64,000 nucleotides of DNA from the NCBI GenBank assembly GCA_012295275.1, contig CM022670.1:9145006-9209005 (forward strand). Reading direction: 5' to 3'. This stretch comes from Chrysomallon squamiferum. Lineage: Eukaryota; Mollusca; Gastropoda; Neomphalida; Peltospiridae. Numbering within the stretch: position 1 is the first letter of the stretch; each line of letters opens with the position of its first letter. The position numbers and the translations under genes are program-made. The notes under the pieces are model-generated. The model saw only the letters and a program-made list of their open reading frames with translations. It did no database searches and was not told the DNA's origin. Shown here piece after piece: positions 14,086-25,249 of the stretch.

Positions 14086-15522
14086 ATATATATATATATA
14101 TATATATTTGTGGAACGGAGGAAAGGATTGGTATCTGTGAATCAGTGGATCTCAGTCACATTCATTTCCAAAGAAAGTGCGATTCTAACGAACAGAAATC
14201 TGTTTAACATATACTGACTTGACATTTTACTTGAGTGAGTAAGAGTAGCTTCTTAAAAAGCCACTTGACATCAAACGACACTAGGAAAAGCTTATTATGT
14301 GAAACACGGGAAGTAATTGTAAAAAGAAAGTAATTCTGCAACGCAGTCGTGTAAATGTGAAAGAAAGGGTATGAGAAGCACAGAGAGAGGGATTGTAAAA
14401 GAAATCATGCGATTAAACAAGGCATATCTATGTAAAGTGAAAACTGATTCATCAGTATTATGCCGAATCTACAGATGACAAAGCCTGTTTCACAAAATCA
14501 ATATCCAATTCATATACAAGTATTAAAACTGTACCAGAACGACCAGAATAATCTACTTTCAAATGACGTGTTTTAGATTTGTATCATTTGTTTCTAATTT
14601 GCTGACAATACTAGTATCGTGTAGGTCACATTTCCCATGGTATTTCTAACTGAATCTCTACAGACTGACTGGTGGTAAATGTGACAGTGATTACCAAAGG
14701 GCAGAGAGAATCGGTGATAACTGGCATGTGACTGACTATCCATGTTCACGGAGTTAATACAACTGATTTACGAAATAGGTTTTGAAAAGTGTAATACGAG
14801 TACAGGACCGACAAGCTCTATATTTGGCAAGCACAGATTGTTATTCTTGTTTTCATTCAGTTTTTCTTCAAACAATATACCCTACTCCTAATTTCTATAC
14901 TAATTATCTGTGTGGAATCCTAACAGCAAAACATGTAATATGTAGGGATTTGCACACAACGCGATATATATTATAAATTAAATATTTACACATTAATGTT
15001 CTTTATTAATAACTGTTATGAAAATATTAACTCACCAGAAGCAAACCTGCGTCCGAACAGGTTATCATGTCGGTCTTTAATATTGAGAAGACAATCTAAA
15101 CCTGTTTTAGAATTCACCACCTCTCGAATGCACATAATACACTCCATTCGAAGCACCATATCGGACAGGTGAGTGCCTTGATACGTACTTAGATTTTTCA
15201 GACACTGGAAGAGAATTCCCAAACCGTCAAACTCCAAGAATTCTTTCATCCAGTCGCTGTCGTTCGATTTTATAGTTTTGCGAAGTTTTGCCAGATGCTG
15301 AATCGTCGGGTTTCGAACCAGCATCAGGAATTGCAAAGCGTCGGCGTCGTGTTTCGAACCATCGGCACCTTCTTCGTCTGACGAATTGGTAAACTCCCGT
15401 CCCAGAACGAAACCGTCAGATCGTGTTCGCTTTCCACGTTTCTGCTTCCTTTTCGCAAACTTTGAATTACAAGTCTTTTGTGAGTTTTGACACCCTGTAG
15501 GTGTCGTCTGCTTCCCGTTCAT
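4646..15522 (-). CDS. INF2-like formin A, 5' part only
   Basis: This is the start of a formin of the inverted-formin-2 type, an actin nucleation and severing protein. Two minus-strand exons are visible. Exon 1 coding runs from ATG 15522-15520 to 15036 (donor GTGAG). Exon 2 runs 4761-4646 (acceptor ATATTACAG, donor GTAAG). They join in phase to read [15 protein letters not shown]. Exon 1 (162 codons plus 1 nt) has a basic low-complexity leader ([11 protein letters not shown]) and then the first armadillo helices of the [21 protein letters not shown], and [18 protein letters not shown], matching INF2 'CVRAVMNSRQGIEYIL'-like sequence. Exon 2 gives [27 protein letters not shown], the diagnostic INF2/DRF helix. 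An upstream in-frame TTG exists but is not a credible start. The intron is 10.3 kb. The remaining exons lie left of the window. Truncation or pseudogene status cannot be judged. Confidence 0.85.
4993..5175. repeat. (TCTGTC)/(TC)n pyrimidine microsatellite
   Basis: About 180 bp of TCTG and TC units. The Arg/Glu- and Ser/Leu-rich open frames on both strands are artefacts of this repeat. Confidence 0.95.
11624..11736 (+). repeat. Diverged SINE-like copy (mollusc-type)
   Basis: The series CCCACTGGGCTGTTTCCCAT, then TAGCCAGTG, then ATGGTATGTGC, then CATGTAAAAGAT follows the order of a SINE that I recall as common in gastropod genomes. Related but differently preserved pieces occur at 19355-19412 and 29455-29632. 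Family assignment is from memory and should be searched. Confidence 0.5.
13825..14107. repeat. (TG)n and (TCTA)n(TA)n microsatellites
   Basis: A TG run at 13825-13878, then a TATG-rich spacer, then a TCTA tetranucleotide run (14022-14083) and a TA run (14084-14107). Confidence 0.95.
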
Positions 15523-16476
15523 TTTTATCTTCTTGTTCGTCTTCGTTTTCAAAATAAATATTCAAAGTTATGTACAGTTAAGACGCACAGTTTCTGCGCA
15601 CATTGTTTCTCGGAAGCAGCACAAAAACTGTTACTTTCCTAGCACAGTTTTTCAGTAGTTCTCAACTGGGAGAAATAATTGAATAAATGGTTGCTTGCAG
15701 CTGTTTGACACATGCGCAGCCAGCGCTGATAAAACTCGCCCACTGCTTGCATGAGCCATCGCTAGTCGAACGCTTCATCGTTAAGTTGGGAGAGAAGAAA
15801 AACTTTTTCTTAGCGTTCAGGTAGTACAGATCTGCCGGGTTCACAAAGTATTCTGTATCGTTCGTTTCACCTAGCGGGGAAAGTCAAAATAGGTTTAAGA
15901 TTCAGTTTTCTTTGTTTTGTGTGTATGTGGGTCACAAAGTGAATAATAAATGTTTCAAGCCAGTCATTGACAGATGTAAATAGTAACTTATAAAAAATGT
16001 TTTATAAAACAGATCTCTGCTGCATGAGTACTCTCCATTATACAGTTGCCTTTTCCATTAAAATTACCTTCCACTCCTACCTGAATTATCGAAAAGTTTT
16101 TGTATAACAGACTATATTAAATATACGTTTTGTTAAACAGACTGAATAAATGAATGTTTGCACCTTAGAAGAAACATACCAGTTGGTAGGCGTGAGACAG
16201 TTTACACGTGAATGTTACTCAAATGTATTTAAAATAATATATTAAGATAGTAGTAGTAGTAATGATAGTAGCAACTAGTAGTGACAGTAGTAGTAGTAAT
16301 AGCAGCAGCAGCAACAACAATAATAATAATTTAGTTGCACCAGTAGTAGTAGTAACAGGAACAGCAAAATAGTAGTAGCAGTGGTTGTAGTAGTAGTAGC
16401 AGCAGCAAGAGCAATAATAGCTTAGTTGTAGCAATAGCAGTAATAATAGGGGCAGTAGTTGTAGTAGTCCTAGTAG

Positions 16477-16734
16477 CAGTGGCGTGCAGAAGGGGAGGTG
16501 ACCTCGGGCATCCAAATGCGGGGAGGCATTCAATCAGAAAAAAGAACTTAATAAATTTTGTTGTTTTATATTTAAATCGAATAAAGCGTTTATTTTATGT
16601 TTCATCTGTGTTTACATATTCAAAATATTTTCCTTTCTCGTAATATTTCTCAGTACTAGGCCTTATAATTTTGTCTTAGGAGCATACAATCAAGGAGTGG
16701 GCTCCGGGCATCAGCAGACCTCTGCACACCACTG
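16477..16734. mobile_element. hAT-like MITE, 258 bp
   Basis: The left end reads CAGTGGCGTGCAGA and the right end, reverse-complemented, reads CAGTGGTGTGCAGA, a 13 of 14 match as terminal inverted repeat. The flanking 8-mers CCTAGTAG (16469-16476) and ACTGGTAG (16735-16742) agree at 6 of 8 positions, as expected of an old 8-bp target-site duplication. CAGTG termini with an 8-bp duplication are characteristic of hAT elements. There is no coding capacity. Confidence 0.55.
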
Positions 16735-17022
16735 ACTGGTAGCAGTAGAGGTAGTGGTAGTAGTAACACCAGTAACAGAAGTAGTAACTCTAGTATAGAC
16801 ATGCATGTATATATATCATGATTCATTTTAAATAGTGAACAAATAAATCCCATGTTAGAGAAAAAAACGTAACAAAACAAAAACACACGTTTCTGTGTGT
16901 CCTGTGCATCTAAGTGTTTTTTGTTTGTTTGTTTGTTTTTTGTTTTTTTTTGTTAATAAATTATTATTTTATAATGTTTATAAGTACCTTAAAAGGCCCC
17001 TTTGTACTTTTTTGTATCTGGT

Positions 17023-17053
<31 letters not shown>

Positions 17054-17450
17054 TTCTATATTTTTAATTAAATTTATTTTATTTGAAAGTTACAAAGCAT
17101 TACAATGTTAGTGTCACCCTCTCTATTGTAATAGAGTAAAGACATCTTTAAAAAATATTTTCTTATTAATTTAAACTGTATTAAAAACTGTCTAATATCG
17201 AAAAGATATTCAACAACAACAACAACAACAACAATAATAAATTAGTTTCATGTATAAATATGTATGCTTTAAAATAAAAAGTCACTTTGATATTTGAAAT
17301 AAGATATTTAGTAAAACTTTTGTTAATACAAAATACTTAATATTATATGCACGTATGTGAATAACACATACTATGTATACACATGCATTTCACTTCATGT
17401 GAATGATGAAAATTGGTGAAAGTTAATGAATACTTATATATATTTAATTG

Positions 17451-17454
<4 letters not shown>

Positions 17455-17514
<60 letters not shown>

Positions 17515-17515
17515 G
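17455..17515. repeat. (TTA)n microsatellite
   Basis: About 60 bp of TTA triplets in the intergenic region, ending in a TTG/TTA variant. Confidence 0.95.
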
Positions 17516-18093
17516 TTATTATTTTAAATGTGTGAGATTTTTATGTGTCTTTGTTAAAACGAGAAAGATGGAATGGAATCATTTAAATATAATGTAAAAT
17601 TACGTTTACCTGATCGAATAAATGATGGTAAAACTACGTTATTACTAACAATAATTAAAAGTGATTCACTGGTTTCAAATTGTACGATTCAAAATGAAAT
17701 TTTATTTTGTTTGCATAAATTAATTCAGTATATATGCCAATTTTTAATTTTTTTTAAAATTTATTTTTTATTATTATTATTATTATTATTTATTTATTTA
17801 TTTTTGTTTGATATCTTTAAATTAACTATATCGTGTATTTCTCCGCTAGTTTAATAGTGGGCGTATAATGCGAAGAGAAAATACGTCAACAAGTAATCAG
17901 ATTTAAGAATTTAAAACTGTTATATGACACCTTTACAACCCGTTTATGGAAGACGTAAATAAATATATTTGTATTACTAATTGTTATGTACTGACATATG
18001 AATATTAGAAAATCTACATATCAACAACATAACAACATTAATACTTTAATAAAAAAAAAATTCTATAATTCTAAATTGATTGTCGCAAACACC

Positions 18094-18107
18094 GTTGTCA
18101 TGGTGAA
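18094..18107 (+). promoter_or_regulatory. X-box (RFX binding site) candidate of SPEF2
   Basis: GTTGTCATGGTGAA lies 80 bp upstream of the SPEF2 start codon. The animal X-box consensus is an imperfect inverted repeat (RYYNYY, AT or 1-3 nt, RRNRAC; for example GTTGCCATGGCAAC). This site fits it except for the last base (A instead of C). X-boxes usually lie within about 150 bp of the start of ciliary genes. Identity and position are seen in the sequence; function is inferred from the ciliary role of SPEF2. Confidence 0.55.
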
Positions 18108-18186
18108 GTCAAAGCAATAATCCTAGTAATCTGTGGACGAAGTCAGAAATTGTTTTAATGTTTTCGTGTGTTTTAAATAAGGTGCA

Positions 18187-18692
18187 ATGACAGAAATTTT
18201 AGTCAGGTGGCTTAATGATGATCTTTCATTGTCAACTGTTGTTGGTAAGTTATACTGATTCCCAATATAATCATTCTTCCATTTAATTTGAAATCGGCGA
18301 TTGTTTGTGTGTGTCAGTAGAATCTAACATCGTGTATATCCTATTTTCGTATCCCAGACAAACAGTAATATTGTAATCTAAGTAACATTAAAAAACAGAT
18401 CAAACAACATAATACATATATATATATATTTCGTTTGTATAATACCGTATTTTATTTTTTGTATAATGGCTATGATTGTTTTGTTGTTATATTTACTATT
18501 TCTATGTTTTCTTTCTTTCTTTTTATTTTATTACTATCATTATTGTTTTTAATAGTGTTGTTTTTAATGTTTTTGAAATAAGATTACATTTACTTTAATA
18601 AATTATATAGCAGTATATGAAGTACTGATGTTTAGGATTTATTTTATATGAATTGCTTGTTAGTCTGTAGTTGTACTGTAATTGTTTATTAC

Positions 18693-18752
<60 letters not shown>

Positions 18753-21700
18753 TAAATATATAAATTAATACTGTTGTAATAAATTTTAATTTTTTCATTT
18801 CAGACCCGCAGAATTTTGCTCGACATTTTTCAACAGGTTATCTTATAGGAGAGGTCTTACACAAATTTCAGCTGCAAGATGACTTTGATCAGTTCTCGCA
18901 GAGCAAGTAAGCATCACTGTTAACATTTGAAAATTATCAATCAATTTTTTCTTTGAATTTTTTATATTTTTCTGTTTGCCATCCAGTAAGTTGTTTTGTT
19001 CCTCCTATTCATTACCGTTTTCTTTTTTTTTCCCTTTGTTTATCCATCATAACAGTTGGAGGGAATGTGTCCTCTGTTTTAATCTGTCTGTCTCTCTCTT
19101 TTAATGATTCTTTTTCACAAATAACAAAAACCTCAAATTAAGTCCCTCCATCTTGATGTAGTAATGACAAAGAGTAATTATCATCAGACAACATTCTGAC
19201 ATACGGGGAGATTGTATTTGCTTACACTGATGGTATATATATATATATATATATGTGCTGTAAGTGATCGCTTAGAGCACTTTATTAAGATGTGACATTT
19301 GTAGTAATGAAACCTCCTTAATTTATATATTAAATTATTTCCTCTTTCAGTTATTACTTATCAAAGGCTTTGATATGTGCTATCCTGTTTATAGGACCAT
19401 GTACAAAAATGTATAATAACAATGATAATAATAGTAATAATAAGAAGATGAAGACCCATAAAAAAAAGAAAAGAAAAGATCCCCCTTTGTTGAAACAAGA
19501 TATTTCTACCAATCCGTGAGAGTAGAATAAAAAGCATCATGTTTTCTTTTATTAATTATCATCTTTACACAAGAAGAATGTGGCTGTATTTAACAATGAT
19601 TTATATTAAAATAAGCAGTCATATCATATTGGTTAATTTTATTTTATTTGTTTCATCTCAGAACTGCTGATTCGAAGCTCAACAACTTTACGCGAGTTGA
19701 GCCAGTGCTACATCTGCTGGGTATTCCGTTTGATACGAACGTAGCCAGAGATATTATGACAGAGCGACATGGAGTGGCCACAAGGGTTATGTATCAGTTG
19801 TACATTGCACTCAACAACAAGAAGAAGTCAAATCTCACTGGAGTTGCCATGGAAACCATGAGACCTGCCGCTCCTGCCAAACTCAATGCTGTAGAATCTG
19901 AAATATATAGAGAGGTAAATTTATTTTATTTTATTTTATTTTATTTTATTTTATTTTATTTTATTTTATTTTAATTTAATTTAATTTAATTTAATTTAAT
20001 TTAATTTATTTTATTATATTTCATTTCATTTAATTCATATACTTACTTATTTACTTTCCATTTTATTTAATATCTTATCTTAACATTTTTCAGATGCACC
20101 TATCAGTAAAAAGCACTTTCTTAATTATGTATAAGAATATGAAAAATACCTGTTTAAAGCATCTAATAAACTTTCTGCTTCTAATAAACTTACATCACTG
20201 TGCTTTTTAAAGAAGCTATCAACAATGTATTATGTTTCAAAATATGTAAATTAATAGTTAGTCCATTTAAAGATTGCCATAAACAGGACAGCTGATGTTT
20301 CAGTATAAGTGTGTAATCATTATTTATGTTTACGATATTTCAGAGGTTAAAGCAGGCAACTCCAAGACAAACTGATCTGGATCTTAACGAGTTGGTGTCC
20401 AAATTTCACCAGCGTCAGATAGAAATGGAGAAAGTAGCTTTCAAAGAAAGATTCTTCGAGCAGGAACGAACGCTACAGCAGCAGCAGTTACAGAGAAAAT
20501 CCCTGCTGGAAAGATCAAAATATCTGAGAGAAAAACAGAGTGAGATGGTGGCCAAAATACAGTAAGTGTAGTTTATTATATAGAGATATGTTCACAGAGG
20601 TCTCCAAATGCAAATCTCAGGAAGATGTTTGCTTTGTATTCATATCTCTTCAGTTTTTATCTTCTAATGTTTTTTCTATATATAAATAAACCATTACATA
20701 TTTGCATCCTTCACCAGATACAGATATTGACAGGAGGTATGCCATTAATGTGCATCTTTATTTAGGCCAGACATGTTTTTTTCTTCACTGGGACAAAATT
20801 CATTCGTTCTTGACCCCAATAAAATTTGTGATCACCATACCATGCCTGTAAATACAGTGCTAAAATAACATTGATAACAATGAAGCAAAGAATGGTTTAC
20901 TTGTATGTTAATGAATGAAATTATTATCTTGTTTCATTTATCATAAGTATTTGTCATATGTTACATTAGACATAGAAATCATTATCTCAAATTCTTTTTT
21001 CCTCCAGTTGCACCTGTTTGTTTTGTCAAATCCATAGTCTGTACTTTCATATCAACAGATTGACACAAAGTGAGAATTGAAGGATTATTAATTTATTATA
21101 AATAGAATCATTTTTAAAATCACAGATAACTTTTAATGATAAGAAGTCATTAAGAATCACATGTATTTACTACAAACTAAGAAGCTAACTGAACTGTTAT
21201 GTTATCTTTCAGAGCAGCTACAGTGCACATTCCAGTCCCTCCTCAAGACAAAACTGACAAAGAACTACAGAGAAAGAGAAGAGAGATGAAGAGGAGGGAA
21301 GCCCAGGTATATAAAGTCTACCTGTACTTGTGTGAAAAATCCTTGAAAAAGGAACCCAAAAACTTCACATAACCTAAATACATTTCACAACTCTTCTGTG
21401 AAAATAATACAGACATAGTCTTAGCTAATAATAAAGTACAATATTTCAGTGTTTGCTGCTAAAGAAATGTAATACGTGAGCCTTTGCTAATAATAAAGTA
21501 TGAAACAGATTGTTTTGCTAATAATAAAATACATTGCATCAGTTTTTGCTAATGACAAAAAAAAAAAAAAAAAACTAACAAGAAGCCCCAAACAAACAAA
21601 GAACAAATAAACAAATAAATAAAATAAAATAAAACAAAACTCATGGAGAAGTACATAGCATGTACTTAATATTATAAAACATCAGCTTTGCCAGAGCTTT

Positions 21701-24001
21701 ATTTACCTTTACTTAAAATCATTGACAAATTTATCTTAAATAATCATATATTTTGCAAACATCTATTTTTCTTTGAAGGAGGTAATGGAGAATATTGCTA
21801 AATTTGAAGAAAAGATGAAAACAATGCTTATTCCTTCCAAGGCCGAGGAAGATTTTAGGTGAGCTTTTATTTAATTTTTCATGATTTAGTCTTTTACTGT
21901 TGAGAAATATATAAGCTGACAGCAGATCAAATGGGTTGCTTCAAGCATAAATCTTATTTTTGCCAGTTTTATTTTTGTATTTTATTTAATTTTTTATTTT
22001 AGTTTCTTTTAACTTATTTTATTTATTTTTATTATTATTAATAATTATAATTACATTTTATTGTTGTTGTTCTTCTTCTTCATATTATTATTATTAGTTG
22101 TTATTGTTACTGTTATTATTATTAATAGTAATTAAATTTATTTCATTTAGAAAAATAATATTCACATTTCTTTTTAAGTCACAGTACATTCTCAGGAATT
22201 AATCAACAAGTTGTATTCTAATTATCAGTTATATATTCTGTCATAACTCAAAGTATCAATTAAAATTTTATTCAAATTCTACTTTAAAACAGCCTGCAAA
22301 TTATTACTGTCATTAGATAGTCACTGCAGATAAATTAAAAACAAGATTTAAAAAACATGATATGCTAACAAGTCTAAATATGTTTATTAATATCTTTTAA
22401 ATTAATGATTCAACTGATGTCAAAATATTCATAGACACACAGACACACACACAAACAGATGGACAAAATCATACACACATATACCAGTGTAAATTATACT
22501 CAGATCCGCACAAACAAAAATATACATTCTACACAGCCTAAGATCATTTGAAGAACGTTCTAAAACATTTCAAATTTTTTTATTGTTACATGTTATATGT
22601 TATAAACCCTCCTGAATATTAATTTTTAATTTTTTTTTTTTTAATTACACAAACAAAAATATATATTCTTCACAGCCTAAGATCATTTGAAGAACGTTCT
22701 AAAAATTTTTTTTATTGTTACATGTTATATGTTATAAACCCTCCTGAATATTAATTTTTCATTATTTTTTTTTTAATTACAGTGAGTATGTTGATCTGAA
22801 TTACACATCTCCGAAGGATGATGAAGAAAAGCAGCGAGAGATGCTGTGTCAGTTGCAGACGGCAACAAACAGTGATTACATTGGCAAGATCAGGAAGCGC
22901 CTGCAGGAAGATTCAGCAGCCCGCGAAGAAAGAGAAAAACGACGCAGAAAAGTTTTGGTCGATCAGATGTTAGCACATGAAAACCAAGAGGTATGAGAGA
23001 CTGTTTTTTGAATTACAGATAATAAATATTGTTGCATCCTGGTTTATTAATGTAAGTAAATAATATTTAGTTTAAATGCCTTATTTTTATTTCTTTTTTT
23101 TTATTATTATTATTATTATTATTTTATATTAAATTTTTTTTTTTTTTTTTAATCACAAAGTTACTTCTTTTTTTTTTAAATCAAGGCTCCAAAGTCCCTA
23201 TATTAGTCTTGAGGAAAATTTAATGTAATGGTTTGTCTTTTAGAGGTCATGTCCCCTGGTTTTTAGTCATGTTATGTAAAATTGTTTTAATAATTTCAGT
23301 GGTTGACCAATATTGTCATGATATTTCCTTTAATTTCAATTTAAAATTTGTAATTGATTTTCTTTCTTATTTCATAATGTTGAGAAATATTTTCAGATAT
23401 TTTATGAAATAAAACATGATATTACATTAAATATATTTCATACAGTTATTTTATATGAGTTTACTTTTGAAATGTACAAAACTTTCTTTCACAAAATGAC
23501 TGATTGTTCCTGTTATTTTAGTTTTTTAATATATTTAGTTGTTTATTTATTATTTTTTAAATTTTGTTATGTTATGTTATGTTTATGTTAAGCTCGGTCT
23601 TGTTACATTACATGTCATTACATTACATTACATTTCATTATGTTACTTTACGTTTATTTTATTTATTTTATTTTACATTTTTCTTTTATCCTTCACAAAT
23701 GAGATTTTGCAGTTTTAAATTGTTTGATTTCAGGAGTCTCACAGAGAGGAGATGATGGTGAACAGACTGATGAGACAGTCCCAGCAGGAGCGTCGCATCG
23801 CTGTGCAGCTGCTCCATGTTCGCCACGAGAAAGAGGTCATCTGTCGCAACAGGATCTTCAGAGAGAAGCAGTACGAAAAGAGAAGACTGGAAGATTTTGA
23901 AGACGCACTGGACAGGGAAGCTGTATGTCTTCATATTTCTTATTTCTTATTATTTTTTAAATTTTTTTCATTAGTATTATTATTTTAAAATATTTTTATT
24001 G

Positions 24002-24044
<43 letters not shown>

Positions 24045-25218
24045 TTTCATTCTTGACTTATACAACTTTAAAGGCAGAATATATTAATTATTGACTTGTA
24101 AAAAATAAATGTGTGTGTGCCTGTGTGTGTATTAGTGTGTTTGTGTCAGAGTATAATAATAAGAATGTGTATATTTGTATGTATGTGTCTCTCTGTGTCT
24201 GCATGCCTGTGTGTGCAATGTGTGAGTAAGTAAGAATGTGTTTTTAACAGTATGTATTTAGAATGTTGACTGGTATCTTTTTTATAAAATTTTATGTTGT
24301 TTAATAAGCATGCTGCCATCTTAAATCACTTCTTTCTCATTAATGCAATGTGTTTGACTTGAAAGTTTTATAAAATAAACATGTCTTCCTTCCTGCCTCA
24401 TTAACCAGGCAATGGCAAGACTGGCAAAGGAACAGTACAAAGAACAGATTGAAAAGGATCAACAGCTCCATGATGAGATTGCTGCCCAGAGAGCAGAGGC
24501 CAAGTACAAGAAACATTATGACAACTGCAATGGACTGGTCAACGAGATGGTCAATTTTGCTGTCAATGTGGCTGAATATCGGGAACTCACTAATCAGTTA
24601 GTACAAATTAAACTGCCAACACCTTTTATAATGTTTTCCACATTGGTTTGGAAACATTCACATTCTGTCTCTTGGTTTGGGAATTAATTTTTGTTTTTAA
24701 TATTTAAGAATTTGTTTGCTTTATTCATTTTCACTTTATTATTATTATTTTATATATATATTATTATTATTATTTTATTGTTTATCATTGAGATATTTTG
24801 GATACATTTCAGACTTCTTCCTGCCAAACTTGTCCGAGAATGGACAGCATTGTTTGTAAAGGGTCTGCCACTCTATGAGCAGACATCTGAAATAGCCACA
24901 GAACCCACCCCAGAGCAGATCCTTGAAGAAGAAAGACAACAGCTGCTGGATGAAGAGGATTTCACTGAGTATAAGGTAAGTGTTGTGATTATCTTCTTTG
25001 ACACCAGAGTTGAAATATTCCACTTAACATGATGATCTGTGACACACACATTTTTCAAAGTACTGGTTTCATGACCAGTTTTGTATGATTCAGATATATA
25101 ACAGTAGTATTTGGAGCTGTTTTTGCTGAGTTATCAGTTTAATGTGGAATAAAATAATAAAATAATGGAATAAAATAATGAAGAGATTCGTCTTTACTAC
25201 TACTACTAAAACAACAAC

Positions 25219-25249
<31 letters not shown>

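Larger units (their letters stand above)
4762..15035 (-). other. 10.3 kb first intron of INF2-A
   Basis: The exons at either side join perfectly in phase, so no extra coding exon is required. I see none on either strand; the short open frames are repeats. Contents include a pyrimidine microsatellite (4993-5175), poly-A/poly-T runs, a 16-bp perfect palindrome (8931-8946), a SINE-like fragment (11624-11736), an AAT run (about 11827-11869), a TG run (13825-13878) and a TCTA-TA run (14022-14107). No conserved structure beyond these was recognised. Confidence 0.7.
15523..18186. promoter_or_regulatory. Divergent intergenic region between INF2-A and SPEF2
   Basis: This 2.66 kb region lies between the two start codons of genes transcribed away from each other, so it must contain the promoter of each unless a far 5' UTR exon exists. 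The first 350 bp beside INF2-A is relatively GC-rich. Further right are GTA/GCA triplet arrays (16246-16476), a hAT-like MITE (16477-16734), a TTTA run, a CAA run (about 17211-17233) and a TTA run (17455-17515). The last 100 bp before SPEF2 contains the X-box candidate. I found no convincing TATA box, and no coding exon. Confidence 0.55.
18187..19914 (+). other. SPEF2: SPEF2 exons 1-3: N-terminal calponin-homology domain
   Basis: Residues 1-138. GYLIGEVLHKFQLQDDF, then SKLNNFTRVEPVLHLLGI, then GVATRVMYQLYIALNNKKK are the signature segments of the CH (DUF1042) fold that opens SPEF2 and its relatives. The lysine run before SNLTGV is shared with vertebrate SPEF2. Exon 3 is followed after a few bases by a TTTTA repeat. 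Confidence 0.9.

Noticed and set aside
15523-15552. Extension of INF2-A to an upstream TTG
   Set aside because: Non-ATG initiation is not supported here. The in-frame ATG at 15522-15520 is the first plausible start.
15662-15844. Minus-strand 60-codon frame upstream of INF2-A exon 1
   Set aside because: It has no formin similarity and no clear splice donor in phase with exon 1. It could be 5' UTR, but coding is not supported.
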